Source: Lumbricus rubellus
Taxonomy: Eukaryota; Annelida; Clitellata; Crassiclitellata; Lumbricidae
NCBI GenBank assembly: GCA_945859605.1
Contig: OX243814.1
Span: 36,881,524 to 36,945,523, forward strand
Direction: 5' to 3'
DNA length: 64,000 nucleotides
Positions 53,867 through 64,000 of this stretch are shown here, one piece after another. The translations under genes were made by a program, and so were the position numbers. Under the pieces are notes generated by a model. That model was not told the origin of the DNA, ran no database searches, and worked only from the letters and a program-made list of their open reading frames with translations. The number at the start of each line of letters is the position of its first letter. The first letter of the stretch is position 1.

Positions 53867-56733
53867 GCCCCGGTTCTAGTCAGCCGTCAGCAGAGTCATT
53901 AGCCCCCAACGCAGTTTTATCTGGGGTCCAAACAGAAGCGGGTGCTAACAGCCTCGTTGACCATTCTTCTCACTCCCTCTCAACCCCTCTTCAGCCGAGA
54001 ATAGGAAATAATGGAGTCACTGACATAGGAGGCAGCCAGCATACGACCGTTATGGGAGAGGGCATGATTCAACATCCGAACATCACAACGAGGCTGCTCA
54101 AGCACATCCCGAAAGGGGCTAGATCCGAGTCCGGAAGGCTTTTGACAAACATTATTAGCAGCATCATTTCGAATCCTATGAAAATCGAAAGCTGGCGAAA
54201 TCTCTTGGCCTTTACAGCCATAGTTCTGGAACAACCAACTCGTGGTGGAAAACGGCACAATTTGACGTCTTGCATCAGAAAACGGATAACGGATTTCCAT
54301 CATTTGCTGCCAAATAAGCTTCCGGATATTTACGATCAAAACAAATCAGACATCTATCCTACAAAGACTTCGCTCAGCGTCGAACATAAGATGGCCGCAG
54401 CAGTAGCGGCTAAGATTGAAGAGGGCAACATCAGGGCCGCGACACGAATTTTGTGCTCGGGAGATGCTCCAGCTCCAATCAATGAAATTACGCTTGATGA
54501 GCTTCGATCAAAACACCCGTCACCACCCTCTGATCGACCCCCGATGCCTGCTCCTCCTTCTTCGACCGAGGCCTATCAGGCATCTGAAACGATGGTCCAC
54601 GACCAGAAACGGCACTTCCCACCGGGCTCGTCAGGTGGTCCCGATGGCCTAAAGCCACAACACGTTCTAGAAATGATCAACACAAAGGACACCGGACCGG
54701 AGCTGTTGTCCGCCATCACGGGTCTGGTCAACGTTCTTTTAGCTGGAAAATGTCCGGCAGAGATGCGTCCAATTCTCTTTGGTGGCACCCTCTTTGCTCT
54801 GAAGAAAAAAACTGGCGGCCTACGACCAATAGCCATCGGCTACTATTGGCGCAGACTAACCTCTAAATGTGCCAACAAATATGCGAGCGACCAAGCAGCA
54901 GCTTATCTATCTCCGAAACAACTGGGTGTTGGAATTCCAGGCGGATGCGAGGCAGCGGTTCATGCAACCCGTAGGTTTATCACAAACATGGATGACGAAA
55001 ACATCGTTGTGAAACTCGATTTATCAAACGCCTTCAATAGTCTCTACCGAGACCGCATGCTGGCTTCAGTGATCGAAATCTTACCCGATCTGGCTCCATA
55101 CTGTTTCCAGTCCTACGCCGAAGAATCAACATTACAATTCGGCGGCTACATGGTTCAATCTCGAGTGGGGCCTCAGCAAGGCGATCCGCTGGGACCCTTG
55201 CTTTTCTGCCTGCCTCTGCAGCCTATTCTTCTTCAGTTGGCTTCACCCCTATCATTCGGATACCTCGACGATCTCACCTTAGGTGGGAAGGCGGAAACGG
55301 TTGCAGCCGATGTCGACTTCATCGAGAGATCGTGCTCCACTATGGGCCTGACACTTAATCGTTCCAAATGCGAGGTGATAGCACGTAACAATAACAACAC
55401 AGGATACGACTCATTGAGAGAGTTCAAACTAATTGATGTGGATGAAGCCCAGCTACTCGGCGCCCCACTCTCATCGGGAAAAGCACTGCAGCAATGTCTT
55501 GAGAGTAGAACCAAAGAACTGGAGGAGAGTCTGTACAAATTAACTTTCATAGCAAGGCAGGACGCACTCCTAATTTTGAGAAGTTCGCTGGGTGCGCCTA
55601 AAATTATTTACACTCTCCGATGCCATCCAAGCGACAAGCATCCCGAATTGGAGACTTACGACACCAAACTACGCCAAGGCTTAGAAAAGATTCTCAACAT
55701 TTCTCTAGACGATAACCAATGGACACAAGCCTCATTGCCCATAAAGATGGGTGGTCTGGGGATTCGGAGAGCGTCTTCGCTAGCACTTCCAGCCTTTCTG
55801 GCTTCAGCTGCAAGCACTCTCCCTCTCCAGACTCTCATTCTCAGTTCTATTAATCTCGAACATGACTCACACTTTCAAACGATGACAACCGAGTGGCGTT
55901 CCAAGACAGAATTTGATGAAGCAGGAATCATGCCAACAAATCAGCAAGCATCATGGGACAAACCTTTGTTGGAGAAAACTGCGAAGACACTGCTCGAAAA
56001 CACAGTGGATGTATATAACATCGCACGACTAAAAGCAGTCTCATCGCCCCATGCTAGTGACTGGCTCCATGCGTTACCGATAACCGCATGTGGACTACGT
56101 CTGGATAACGAGGATGTTCGAGTTGCCGTCGGTTTGCGACTTGGGGCCGCAATATGTGAACCCCACACTTGCGCCTGCGGAGCTCAAATTGACGCCAGAG
56201 GCAGCCACGGCCTGTCTTGCTCTCTCGGCTTCGGTCGAATAGCTCGACATAATACGATCAATGACATTGTATACCGCTCCCTTTCAAAGGCAGGAATACC
56301 GTCCATTAAAGAACCACCAGGTCTTCTTCGCACGGATGGTAGACGACCAGACGGCCTTACCATGATTCCATGGCGTGCGGGTCGTCATCTTGTGTGGGAT
56401 GCGACAGTGGTTGACACACTTGCACCATCATATATCCAGGCCACGGCTTCGACGGCGGGCGCGGCAGCCGAGATTGCTACGGAAAGGAAAAACACTAAAT
56501 ACGTCTCTCTTGTAAACACTCACTTTTTCATTCCTTTAGCCTTTGAGACTTTAGGTCCCATTTGCAGTATTGGCCTCGACTTTTTGTCTGATTTAGGCCG
56601 CATCCTAACATTGTCGTCTGGTGATATGAGAGAGACCTGTTTTTTGCTGCAACGCCTCTCTATTACTGTCCAGCGCTTCAACTCGGTGGCCTTTAGAGGC
56701 ACTTTAGCCGAGTCAGACCCAGAGGAGAGCTAA
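53867..56733 (+). CDS. RLE retrotransposon ORF: RT and endonuclease
   Basis: The open frame actually runs from 53833, but the first 11-12 codons come from the MULE inverted repeat. Numbering from 53833: RT with LRPIAIG (about 330), KLDLSNAFN (Asp396), GPQQGDPLGP (446-455), YLDD (477-480); a C-terminal CCHC finger (Cys780, Cys782, His792, Cys796); RRPD (837-840) followed by WDATVVD (Asp856), the R2-like restriction-type endonuclease signature. The frame is open to TAA and no defect is seen other than the MULE. Without it the protein would be about 990 residues. There is no apurinic-type endonuclease. Confidence 0.9.
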
Positions 56734-56825
56734 TAACTTTTATCATCATTTAGAACAATGACTACCGCTTCTGTTGTTTATTGTTCTTTATGTGTCTGAT
56801 GTTGTTTGTCGGAAATATTAAAAGG

Positions 56826-56834
56826 ATAATAATA

Positions 56835-56886
<52 letters not shown>
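56826..56886. repeat. (AAT)n tail of the RLE element
   Basis: About 19 AAT units straight after the 3' UTR (GGAAATATTAAAAGGATAAT). Confidence 0.9.
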
Positions 56887-57115
56887 TGAGATTTGGGGCG
56901 TCTCCTGACTCAAATCACTGGAGACCCCAAAGAGTCAAGCTATCTGTTCCAACGGATTTCAGTATGCATCCAACGATTCAACGCTGTTGCTTGCAGGGGC
57001 ACATTCGTGAAGCAGCCACAGCTGTCAGATTGACTACTGATTCCATAGTCTTTATATACACTATTCGTTGTCTTGTATACCTTTGTGAATTGAACTACTT
57101 CGGCTTATTTGATAA

Positions 57116-57160
<45 letters not shown>
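56887..57160 (+). mobile_element. Second retroelement 3' end followed by (AAT)n
   Basis: About 230 bp of unrelated 3'-end-like sequence (frame with RCCLQGHIREAATAV) ending GATAAAATAATAAT and an AAT array at 57115-57160. A second insertion into the same TAA tract is the simplest reading. Family unknown. Confidence 0.45.
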
Positions 57161-57161
<1 letters not shown>

Positions 57162-57174
57162 TTGATATTATGTT

Positions 57175-57420
57175 TTCCCCCGAGGTATTATAGGATCCTT
57201 ATTATCATTATTATTGTGATTGGTATTAATTTTTATATTTTATGTTTCCCTCCCCCCACCGAGGTATTAAGGATCCCTCAGGGATTTCATTGCTAACTAT
57301 GGTTTAAAAACTAGTCCAGAATTGTTAGACTTCGTCTTCAGGGTTTATTTATTTTTTAAAATATTATTATTGTTATTATTTTTTATTTACCCGAGATACC
57401 TAGGATCCCTCAGGATTTGA
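57175..57420. repeat. Three spaced copies of CCGAG(G)TATTAxGGATCC
   Basis: CCCGAGGTATTATAGGATCC near 57179, ACCGAGGTATTAAGGATCC near 57258 with CTCAGGGAT, and CCCGAGATACCTAGGATCC near 57391 with CTCAGGAT. Separated by AT-rich spacers. Unknown. Confidence 0.6.
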
Positions 57421-57979
57421 AAAATTATTATCATAATCATGAATATTATTAGGCCTACTAAAACAGCTCAACGAAATTTGCATTGAGAAAACCTCTTTAA
57501 AAATACCCGTGTTCGTAATTTCCGGTTTTGGATTTTTCAAGCTCATGCTGCTAAAAAAAGCTGACTGTGATAATCGTAACATTTGTGCCCCTCCTGCAAA
57601 AATTTCTGCGGGCGCCCATGCTCGTTTGCATGATAGGCCTACTGCAGAGTAGGCCTATTTCTCACTCTCTGGTTTTGACCTCTTGGATAAAATAGTAATA
57701 ACAATGATGATGATTTCTTTTCTTGTACGAGCTTTCTAGCATTCGAATGGAACAGCTTCGATCATGAGATCTTCAATTCTTCATGGCACTTTGTGAAGTT
57801 CTCAAAATGTGCATGCTTCAGTCTTTGGATATTAATTTTTTCCCAAATGCATGGATACGTGTAGGGCTGTAGGCGTACAATGTCGCGTTAATTTTATGCA
57901 TGTAGGGTATATTATAATACGCGACACGACGTCGTATAGATAAACATCTGTATGAATATTGAATACGCACATTCATAGA
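57421..57979. other. Intergenic, no gene recognised
   Basis: AT-rich; no supported exon or element border. Confidence 0.45.
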
Positions 57980-57980
57980 C

Positions 57981-58018
57981 CTACAACACGCCTGTAGTAA
58001 GCCATTCCCTGTGGATAA
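57981..58018. repeat. Dispersed 40-bp repeat, copy 2
   Basis: Matches 46590-46627. Both copies end GTGGATA. Flanks differ. Confidence 0.7.
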
Positions 58019-58720
58019 CTATTGTAGCGCTCACTGAATGGCATGTAGCCAAGCGGACTCGCAGGGTAATGAATGACTTCATATTGCTCTTACCTTTGTA
58101 AGACCGGCTGTTTTGATTCGTTATGTCTTAGTCGATGCGCAGTCCTATCCATAGGGGCTGCTTGCGCATTAGTAAGCTTATACTGTTGCTCGAACCTGTT
58201 TGGTAACCTATTATTTTGGCGGACCGTGGTCAACACCTTGTTGGCAGATAGATGCGGCCCATGGTGCTGCACCTGTTCTTGCAGTTCAAGGTGTGGGTGT
58301 CAATTTTATCTGGTCATTTGCGCCTCAAGAGCTGGCATTCAAGACGAATTCGGCGCAAACATGTGTCAAGGCGGACATTCAAATGAAACGATGAGCAGAT
58401 CCATTCAGGAAGGGACACACGCACGTGACGCATAGAGAAGGTGTCAGAAAAAGTTCAAGATCGAGGGATAAAGAGATAGAAAAAGGAATGAGATAGAAGA
58501 ATAGAATCAATAGAACTCAGCCGCTGGTTGGGTTATGCCAGTGTCAGTCCCAAGCCTGAGTAACGGAGGAGGGCTCGCTAATATATAATCCTTGTTATTA
58601 TACCCCTTACCCAGTGACGTTAAACTGCAACTGCATGCTACTAGAATAGAAGCGGGAGTGAGGTAGCCTAGCAAGCAAATGTAGAGAATCAGAGGAAGAG
58701 GAAAATATAGAAGAAGAAAG

Positions 58721-58724
<4 letters not shown>
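58019..58724. other. Open but unrecognised region
   Basis: Overlapping frames on both strands (plus 58073-58435, 120 codons, Cys-rich; minus 58090-58272, 60 codons). No domain, splice or codon evidence selects one. Possibly a fragment of a repeat. Confidence 0.3.

Positions 58725-58769
<45 letters not shown>
58725..58769. repeat. (GACA)n microsatellite
   Basis: Eleven GACA units. Confidence 0.93.
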
Positions 58770-58770
<1 letters not shown>

Positions 58771-59390
58771 GGGAGAAAGAAGAAACATAGAGGGCCCTAT
58801 TTCTGTAAGAACTAAATTTCATACGGTGATCCACCATTTCGACCCTGCTCACTGCTCAGGACAACCGTTGACAACCGTTGACAGGTACCACAATTATCTA
58901 GGATATAATTATATAGGCTACTTCACTTTCCATTATCGCTTTCTAATTTAATTTCTTCTGCTTTTTCTGTCAAACGTCTTCATCCCGTTAGATCAATAAT
59001 TATTACAGTTCGTCAGAGGAGCTGAACAAAGATGGACATAAATCAAATGAGTAACTAATATACCAATAGCCATAACGAAGAATATAAACATGTCCATTGG
59101 CCTACAGCACTGACAAGTTTTGTGTGCGCATACTGTGTCTGTGACGTCCGTTTAATTTAAATGTTATTGGTGATTCGGGTCATGGGAATATTCCAATAGC
59201 CTGAGAAATCTTCACTCACAGATTTCCTCATATACGAATAACAATATTAAAACTGCCTAATGGCCTAGATTGTAATCTGCAAACTTAAAGAACGCGACTC
59301 GAAAGATATGCGCGGGGCATCAGCTTATTCACGAGTGATGATGATAGTTTTAAGATTGTAGTTTTAGTGAATTAACTGCGTCTTATTGAT

Positions 59391-59475
59391 GTTTAACGAC
59401 ACTGCCATTGCGAAGGTGATTTAGTGTCGCCCTTCTCCTTTATCCAGGCTTGAGTACAAACAGTGGCGGAGTTTG
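59391..59475. repeat. Three-copy dispersed repeat, copy A
   Basis: GTTTAACGACACTGCCATT, GTGATTTAGTGTCGCCCTTC, TCCTTTATCCAGGCTTGAG. Same module at 60859 and 63378. Confidence 0.7.
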
Positions 59476-59858
59476 AACTCACTGTGTTAGTACCGTAGAC
59501 TCTATTTACAACGAATGGCCCTGCATGGTAACATTGTTCTGGTCCTATTATAATATTATATATTATTATTTATTTATTACAGAGACTGTTCACTTTCCTA
59601 AAGATGAAAATACAGCATTAAATTTTGATTCGCTTGAGAGCCAAGCGCCCCATTGACACCTTTTAAAAACGTCACACCTTTTACACAGCCAACCCCCGTC
59701 GTGCGACTTTGTCGAATAGTCAATTGTCTGCGCAGAAATAATTGCTCAGCGGTGGAGGCGGTGTCTCGAGACCTCGGTCGCGTCTTCTCTTTTCAGCGGG
59801 GGTTCTGGGGCATGCGAGATACGATCGGCATTGTCCAACTAGTCGGATCCAGTCTACG

Positions 59859-59865
59859 TATAAAA
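59859..59865 (+). promoter_or_regulatory. TATA box of a gene extending past the window
   Basis: TATAAAA inside GTCTACGTATAAAAGTTGG. A start near 59890 would give a 5' UTR of about 260 nt, then an ATG exon with consensus donor. Two GGATCCAG words flank it. Confidence 0.55.
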
Positions 59866-60153
59866 GTTGGCCAGTTGGATCCAGCCGAGTCAACAGATCG
59901 TGACAATACGGGATAGAACTACCGAGAACTGGCCTAAGCGATTGTTGTAGTCGTTCATGCTTCAATCGTTCACGTGATAACTGTTGTGGATTCGTAGCTT
60001 TCTACCGCAGACGAAGAATAGCCTGACATGTTATCTAGTTTTAGTGGAGAGACGCCGAGTGTTGCAACGTCATTTACAGTCGACATCTTCTTCAGTCGTC
60101 CAACGTTCGTTCTGCTGTTGACATCAGCTTACAAGATCGTCTAACACGCAGAA

Positions 60154-60171
60154 ATGTCGAACAATTCGCAG
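60154..60171 (+). CDS. Candidate first coding exon (MSNNSQ)
   Basis: ATG TCG AAC AAT TCG CAG followed by the perfect donor GTAAGT, phase 0. With the TATA box upstream it looks like a genuine 5' end. No downstream exon is recognised up to 64000, so the gene is unidentified. A short phase-0 first exon is also how Na+/K+-ATPase alpha genes begin, which would fit a tandem paralogue, but this is speculation. Confidence 0.5.
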
Positions 60172-60858
60172 GTAAGTCTTGAGCTGCTGTCTCTTTAATT
60201 GCATATTTTGCATGGACAGAGGTGCGCAATGGTCTAGCAGCCTAGATATAATACTGGACTATGATCGTAGAAGTCAGGGTTCAATTCCTTTGTCGTGTAG
60301 ACAGATATTTCAAGTATCCGATACATTTATAATAGCATAGATCTAAACCTCATAAAGTAGGCTACAAAAGTGCAAACTTGTGAAGCGTAAATTCAGGATA
60401 AAAAGCACAGGCAGCGCTCACTGCGAATCACGAAGGTCCCATGCAAAATACACAGTGAAGCACTTGTAGAAAAGGAAGGTATACCAGACAAGTAGCTCAT
60501 CTTGAGTTTAAAAGAAAGATTGCTTCATAATGCTAACCTAGCAATGGCAATATTTTGTCAGATAGTGGGAAGATGAGATGTCGAACTCTCAGTAGGTTGA
60601 CTTACTGTAGGCCTACGTCAATAATATAGGCCTACTCAACTCTGCTATGAAATAGACAGAATTATGACAGAATCATTTAGATAGGAAGATGAAAGCGCGA
60701 AGACGAAAACATTCCACAAGTCACCGTATGCAACATTGGCAACGGCTAAGGAGGAAATTTGAGTACTTTCCAGTTGTAGGCCTATATGCATTAATGTTTG
60801 TAGGGTGATTTCTCCCTTTCTTCTCTGCGTCAACTTCCTCATCGCCATTTTCCATCTG
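60172..60858 (+). other. Putative first intron
   Basis: Starts GTAAGTCTTG. Apart from the tRNA-like stretch nothing is recognised. Confidence 0.4.
60217..60300 (+). repeat. tRNA-like sequence (SINE head or tRNA pseudogene)
   Basis: An A-box-like CAATGGTCTAGCAG and a B box GGGTTCAATTCC about 40 nt later. An arm-like CTATGATCGTAG lies between. The acceptor stem does not pair convincingly, so I do not call a functional tRNA. Confidence 0.4.
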
Positions 60859-60960
60859 CTTGACACTGCCATAATATCGAAGATGATTAGTGTCGCCCTC
60901 CTCCTTCATCCAGGCTTGGGACTGGCGCTTGCAGGGTGAACCCAGTTGCGGGGTTAATTT
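60859..60960. repeat. Three-copy dispersed repeat, copy B
   Basis: GACACTGCCATAATATCGAA, GATGATTAGTGTCGCCCTCC, TCATCCAGGCTTGGGACTGG. Confidence 0.7.
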
Positions 60961-61097
60961 TTTCTCTTCTTTTGCTTATAAATTGTATTGGGCGATCATG
61001 CTGTGCAATTGCGACGTGAATAAACACCACTTAATTCCAATAGACTTTGTGGCAACATGTTATTGTAGTATTTTTCTATTTGCCCAATAATAGTAAC

Positions 61098-61160
61098 TGC
61101 TTTTATAAAGCGTACCTCGCAGCAGAAGCGCTCCCAGTGCAAGCGGCCGTGGGAGGAACT
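61098..61160 (-). repeat. CR1-like LINE tail fragment (minus)
   Basis: CTTTTATAAAGCGTACCTCG, CAGAAGCGCTCCCAGTGC. Same tail as the LINE end at 17938-18000. Confidence 0.6.
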
Positions 61161-61496
61161 ATAGCATAATGTAGAATGCTATGACGAACAATAATAGGCC
61201 TAATGTTAGGCTATGAGGTCGCTTCGTCTTTGTTTACTGGACCGTTTCGTTCGCCATTGATTTTAATCTTCAATATCTATAGACCTACTTACTAAGAAAC
61301 CAACAGAAACGCGTGAGCAATTATACTGCTTGCATAGGCCTACCAATTATCAGCAGCTGTGTTACAGTACCGGTAGGCCTACAATGCATAAAAACGCTGT
61401 AGCACAAAATTCACTGCGCCTCTGGCTGCATGGCTATTGCCGGATATGTCTCTAAACACGTAACTTTCTGATGCAGCAGTTTTAGTATTTAATTAC

Positions 61497-62103
61497 CAGT
61501 GTTGTACAGTAACGAAGTAAAAGTAACGCGTTACTTTACTTAAGTAAAAGTTTGAGTACTTTCACATGTAACGAAGTATCGAAGAAATTAAATACTTTTA
61601 CTTTCAACGAAGTAAAATTTTACCCATATTTCAGTACTTTTACTTCGTTACAATTTATGCGACACTCGTTACAATGTTCGTTACTTCAAAGCGCTAATTA
61701 ACATTTCGTTTCGCTAAGCTAAGACAACTTATTCAAATTTGCATGCCTAAAAATAGATTTTCTATTGGTGGTGCACACTGGATGCACTGCCATTTCTGCC
61801 GCAGAACGACTCTTCAGCTAACAATGAATCGGAAGCGTGCGTACTAGAGTAACTAGACTCAACGATTAGTGCCATTTCGAGAATTTAGTATTTTTGAAGG
61901 TTTATAATCGATTGAGTTAAGCATAAATAGAAAGACTCGGTACTTTTACTTTTTACTTTAAAAGTATTATTTGAAGGGGCTACTTTTTACTTTTACTTAA
62001 GTAAAAATTTTGATAAGTACTTTTACTTTTACTTAAGTAATTAAAATCCATTTTACTCTTACTTTTACTTAAGTACATTTGCCCGATACTTTCAACAACA
62101 CTG
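61497..62103. mobile_element. hAT-type MITE, 607 bp, 8-bp TSD
   Basis: Ends CAGTGTTGT and ACAACACTG, flanked by the perfect 8-bp duplication TTAATTAC (61489-61496, 62104-62111). The interior is rich in inverted AGTAAAAGTA/TACTTTTACT words (61510-61680 and 61935-62090), as in Tol2/Ac-like hAT ends, so it can fold extensively. No transposase. Confidence 0.9.
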
Positions 62104-62111
62104 TTAATTAC

Positions 62112-62967
62112 CAAACAATGCACAAAAAAATTTAATGGCTGGCACAAACCGGCTTGTTTCTGTAATTGGCGGAAAATAAAAAAAGTTATTGCATTGAGAT
62201 AACGACACTACTATAATAACGATGACATAAATTTTGCAAGCTTCTATAATCGGAGCGCACTTGATTATGGCTGGAGAGGAAGCATCAGGCGGAAATCAAA
62301 CGGAAATTCTTCAATACAAAAGTAATAGACTCGTGGAATAGCTTGGAAGACAGTACTGTATCAAAGAACATTGTCACCACTGTTTCGAGGAAGCTTAGCA
62401 TTAGGAAATGGGTTACTAAGCATTCCAGGTGAATTGGCAGTTGCTCTAACACAGACTATAATTGTTATAGCCTACCTCTTCCGAACGACTTGAAACCTGT
62501 GTCAGGTTATGTCATGCATGTTACGGTTGTCGTACATCAAGAGTCCGTGGATACAAGAATAATTATTGAAAGAAAAATTCAGGAGCAAGCCGCATAATCC
62601 AATAATATAATAAATGCCGTTAGAATATTATTCTAACGCCATCCTTGTGATGCATTGGGCATTATTTTATTAGCCGACGTATGTATTTATAAATACAAAC
62701 ATTTATACAGCACCATGATAATTATCTTAAATGAGTAGGCTATTCTATGAATAGGCCTAAAGGGCCTAGTCGCAAATATCATATTGTTCGCGAAGCCAGG
62801 TTTTAATTAAATGTCATGTGATATCAAGTGACTTGCGATAGTTATAATAGTGAGTCGTTAAATTCGAAAGGGAGCACATAAAAGTGAAAATAGACTGCAC
62901 TGATTTGAACTGCTACGATTGGGGTGTCTGCAGTAAATGACAAACTCGTGAGTATTTTAATGTGCTG
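62112..62967. other. Non-coding, no gene recognised
   Basis: AT-rich, TAGGCCTA words, short inverted GTTAGAATATTATTCTAAC near 62619. No supported exon. Confidence 0.45.
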
Positions 62968-63037
62968 TTAACCCTTTAACGACTAGCTGCATATGTCTTC
63001 CATGTATTTTAGTACACGCTGGTCATTAAAGGGTTAA
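62968..63037. mobile_element. 70-bp TTAA-type MITE, copy 2
   Basis: TTAACCCTTTAACGACTAGC at the left and GCTGGTCATTAAAGGGTTAA at the right. Same outer ends as 17862-17933 with a different loop. Confidence 0.6.
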
Positions 63038-63377
63038 GAGAAGCCATTCAGTGCTGCTCACGTTTGCTTAGTCTAAGCCTACCGGGTGCTTGAACTGCAA
63101 CGTGAGCTGCAATGCGAACTGTTCTGTCGGAAGCATGATTCTATAGTCTATTAATTTGTTCACTGTTTGCTTTCAGTCAAAGGCTTTGGGTTTCACGCTC
63201 AGTCTGTGTAGACTATAGGCTTACAAGTTACAATGGCACGACTTATGGCCTAAGAAAGGCGCACAACAGTTCCTAACTTTCTGCTGGCTTTACGATAGCG
63301 GCGAACGTCTGTATACAACTATAGGCCTACATAGCTGGCGGTAGAGTAATAATTTTTTATGTATGCGCTTGTTTTCT

Positions 63378-63475
63378 GTTTAACGACACTACCATTTCAA
63401 AGATGATCAGTGTCGCTCTCCTCCTTTATCCAGGCGTGGGACTGGCACTGGTAGAGTGCAAAAGTGGCGGAGTCT
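63378..63475. repeat. Three-copy dispersed repeat, copy C
   Basis: GTTTAACGACACTACCATTT, GATGATCAGTGTCGCTCTCC, TTTATCCAGGCGTGGGACTG, then AAAGTGGCGGAGTC as in copy A. Confidence 0.7.
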
Positions 63476-64000
63476 ATTGAAGACCGTCAAGTGGCCAAGT
63501 CACAACCGTATAAACATTTTCTGATTATAATAGGTCAATGCGCATGCATTGTGGTGCATATGCGGCTCAGCGGGACACTCCATTTCACACTGCCGTTGTG
63601 CAGAAAAATTACCTTCAACATTATTGCCTTGTAACAAACATATTTAACTCTGTAGCCTAGCGAAGGCCTCACCATTGTAGCGATTCATTTGGGCGTATCG
63701 TGAAACTTAGGCCCACATGCAGTTGAATTCTAATGAGCCGTGTACGACTGCAGCAGGACTACGTACTATGCTATGCACAGATATTGGATGAATAGAGACA
63801 TGTATACCATTGGGTCGTCCATAATGCAAAGAAATACTGCTAATGAAAATCCAACGCTGTCAGCCTATTATACAACTAATGCAAGTCATAGTTTCTTCTT
63901 GAAAGTGACATCCTGTAATGTTGACGTAGCTTTCTTCATTAAAGGCTACTTTTAAGGTCTCAATAAAATCGTAATAATAATAACATAATAAAATTGTCAT
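63476..64000. other. Non-coding window end
   Basis: No supported feature. A 71-codon frame (63740-63955) has no recognisable domain. The window ends in AT-rich AATAATAA sequence. Confidence 0.4.

Larger units (their letters stand above)
46721..56886 (+). mobile_element. RT + restriction-like-endonuclease retrotransposon in (AAT)n, split by a MULE
   Basis: Two parts, 46721-47201 and 53867-56886, belong together. They are separated by a MULE with a 9-bp target duplication placed within one codon run, and the reading frame is continuous across it. Non-LTR element of about 3.5 kb with one ORF (zinc finger, RT, CCHC, PD-(D/E)XK-type endonuclease). It lies between (AAT)n arrays on both sides, as known for Dong/R4-type elements that target TAA repeats. 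The exact 5' end is inferred from the end of the array. Confidence 0.8.

Noticed and set aside
58073..58435. 120-codon Cys-rich ORF
   Set aside because: No signal peptide pattern, domain or splice support; the other strand is also open.

Overview
The window is animal (metazoan) nuclear DNA, probably from a marine invertebrate; I cannot place the phylum. The evidence is a large spliced gene with vertebrate-like exon phases, abundant microsatellites and minisatellites, LTR and non-LTR retrotransposons, a Helitron, a MULE, hAT and other foldback elements, tRNA-derived SINEs, and a strikingly frequent palindrome TAGGCCTA. Bacterial features (operons, ribosome binding sites, CRISPR) do not apply.

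Region 1 (about 1.2-24.5 kb, + strand) holds one P-type ATPase gene, a Na+/K+-ATPase alpha-subunit paralogue. I could place 18 coding exons with GT/AG borders and consistent phase; joined they give about 1017 residues, the normal family length. All ATPase-cycle motifs are present ([26 protein letters not shown]). However, several ion-coordinating residues of M5, M8 and M9, and the C-terminal tyrosine pair, are replaced. This is the most interesting protein-level observation in the window. Its introns carry a Helitron, CR1-like LINE pieces, tRNA-SINEs, a 2.2-kb LINE with reverse transcriptase, small foldback elements and many tandem repeats, one of which has copied the 3' splice-donor end of an exon.

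Region 2 (24.5-30 kb) is non-coding flank with LINE relics and minisatellites.

Region 3 (30.1-45.4 kb) holds two LTR retrotransposons. The first (30084-37115, minus strand, 5-bp target duplication GCGCC, inserted in a SINE) has the unusual domain order protease-integrase-RT-RNase H of the GMR1 group and is interrupted by a 10-bp tandem duplication. The second (37453-45362, plus strand, two 1192-bp LTRs, 4-bp duplication ATAC) has an open 1033-residue gag-protease frame in which most of RT, RNase H and integrase is deleted. It also has an extra zinc-finger ORF and minisatellite-filled LTRs.

Region 4 (45.5-56.9 kb) is a nest. A hAT MITE (8-bp duplication) is followed by an RT plus restriction-like-endonuclease retrotransposon lying between (AAT)n arrays. 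Its N-terminal zinc-finger codons are interrupted by a 6.7-kb MULE DNA transposon (42-bp inverted repeats, 9-bp duplication GCCCCGGTT) encoding an apparently intact four-exon 791-residue transposase with a SWIM zinc finger.

Region 5 (56.9-64 kb) is mostly non-coding. It contains a TATA-type promoter with a short first coding exon (MSNNSQ, then a consensus donor) of a gene that continues beyond the window, a tRNA-like sequence, a three-copy dispersed repeat, a second hAT MITE and a small TTAA-type MITE.
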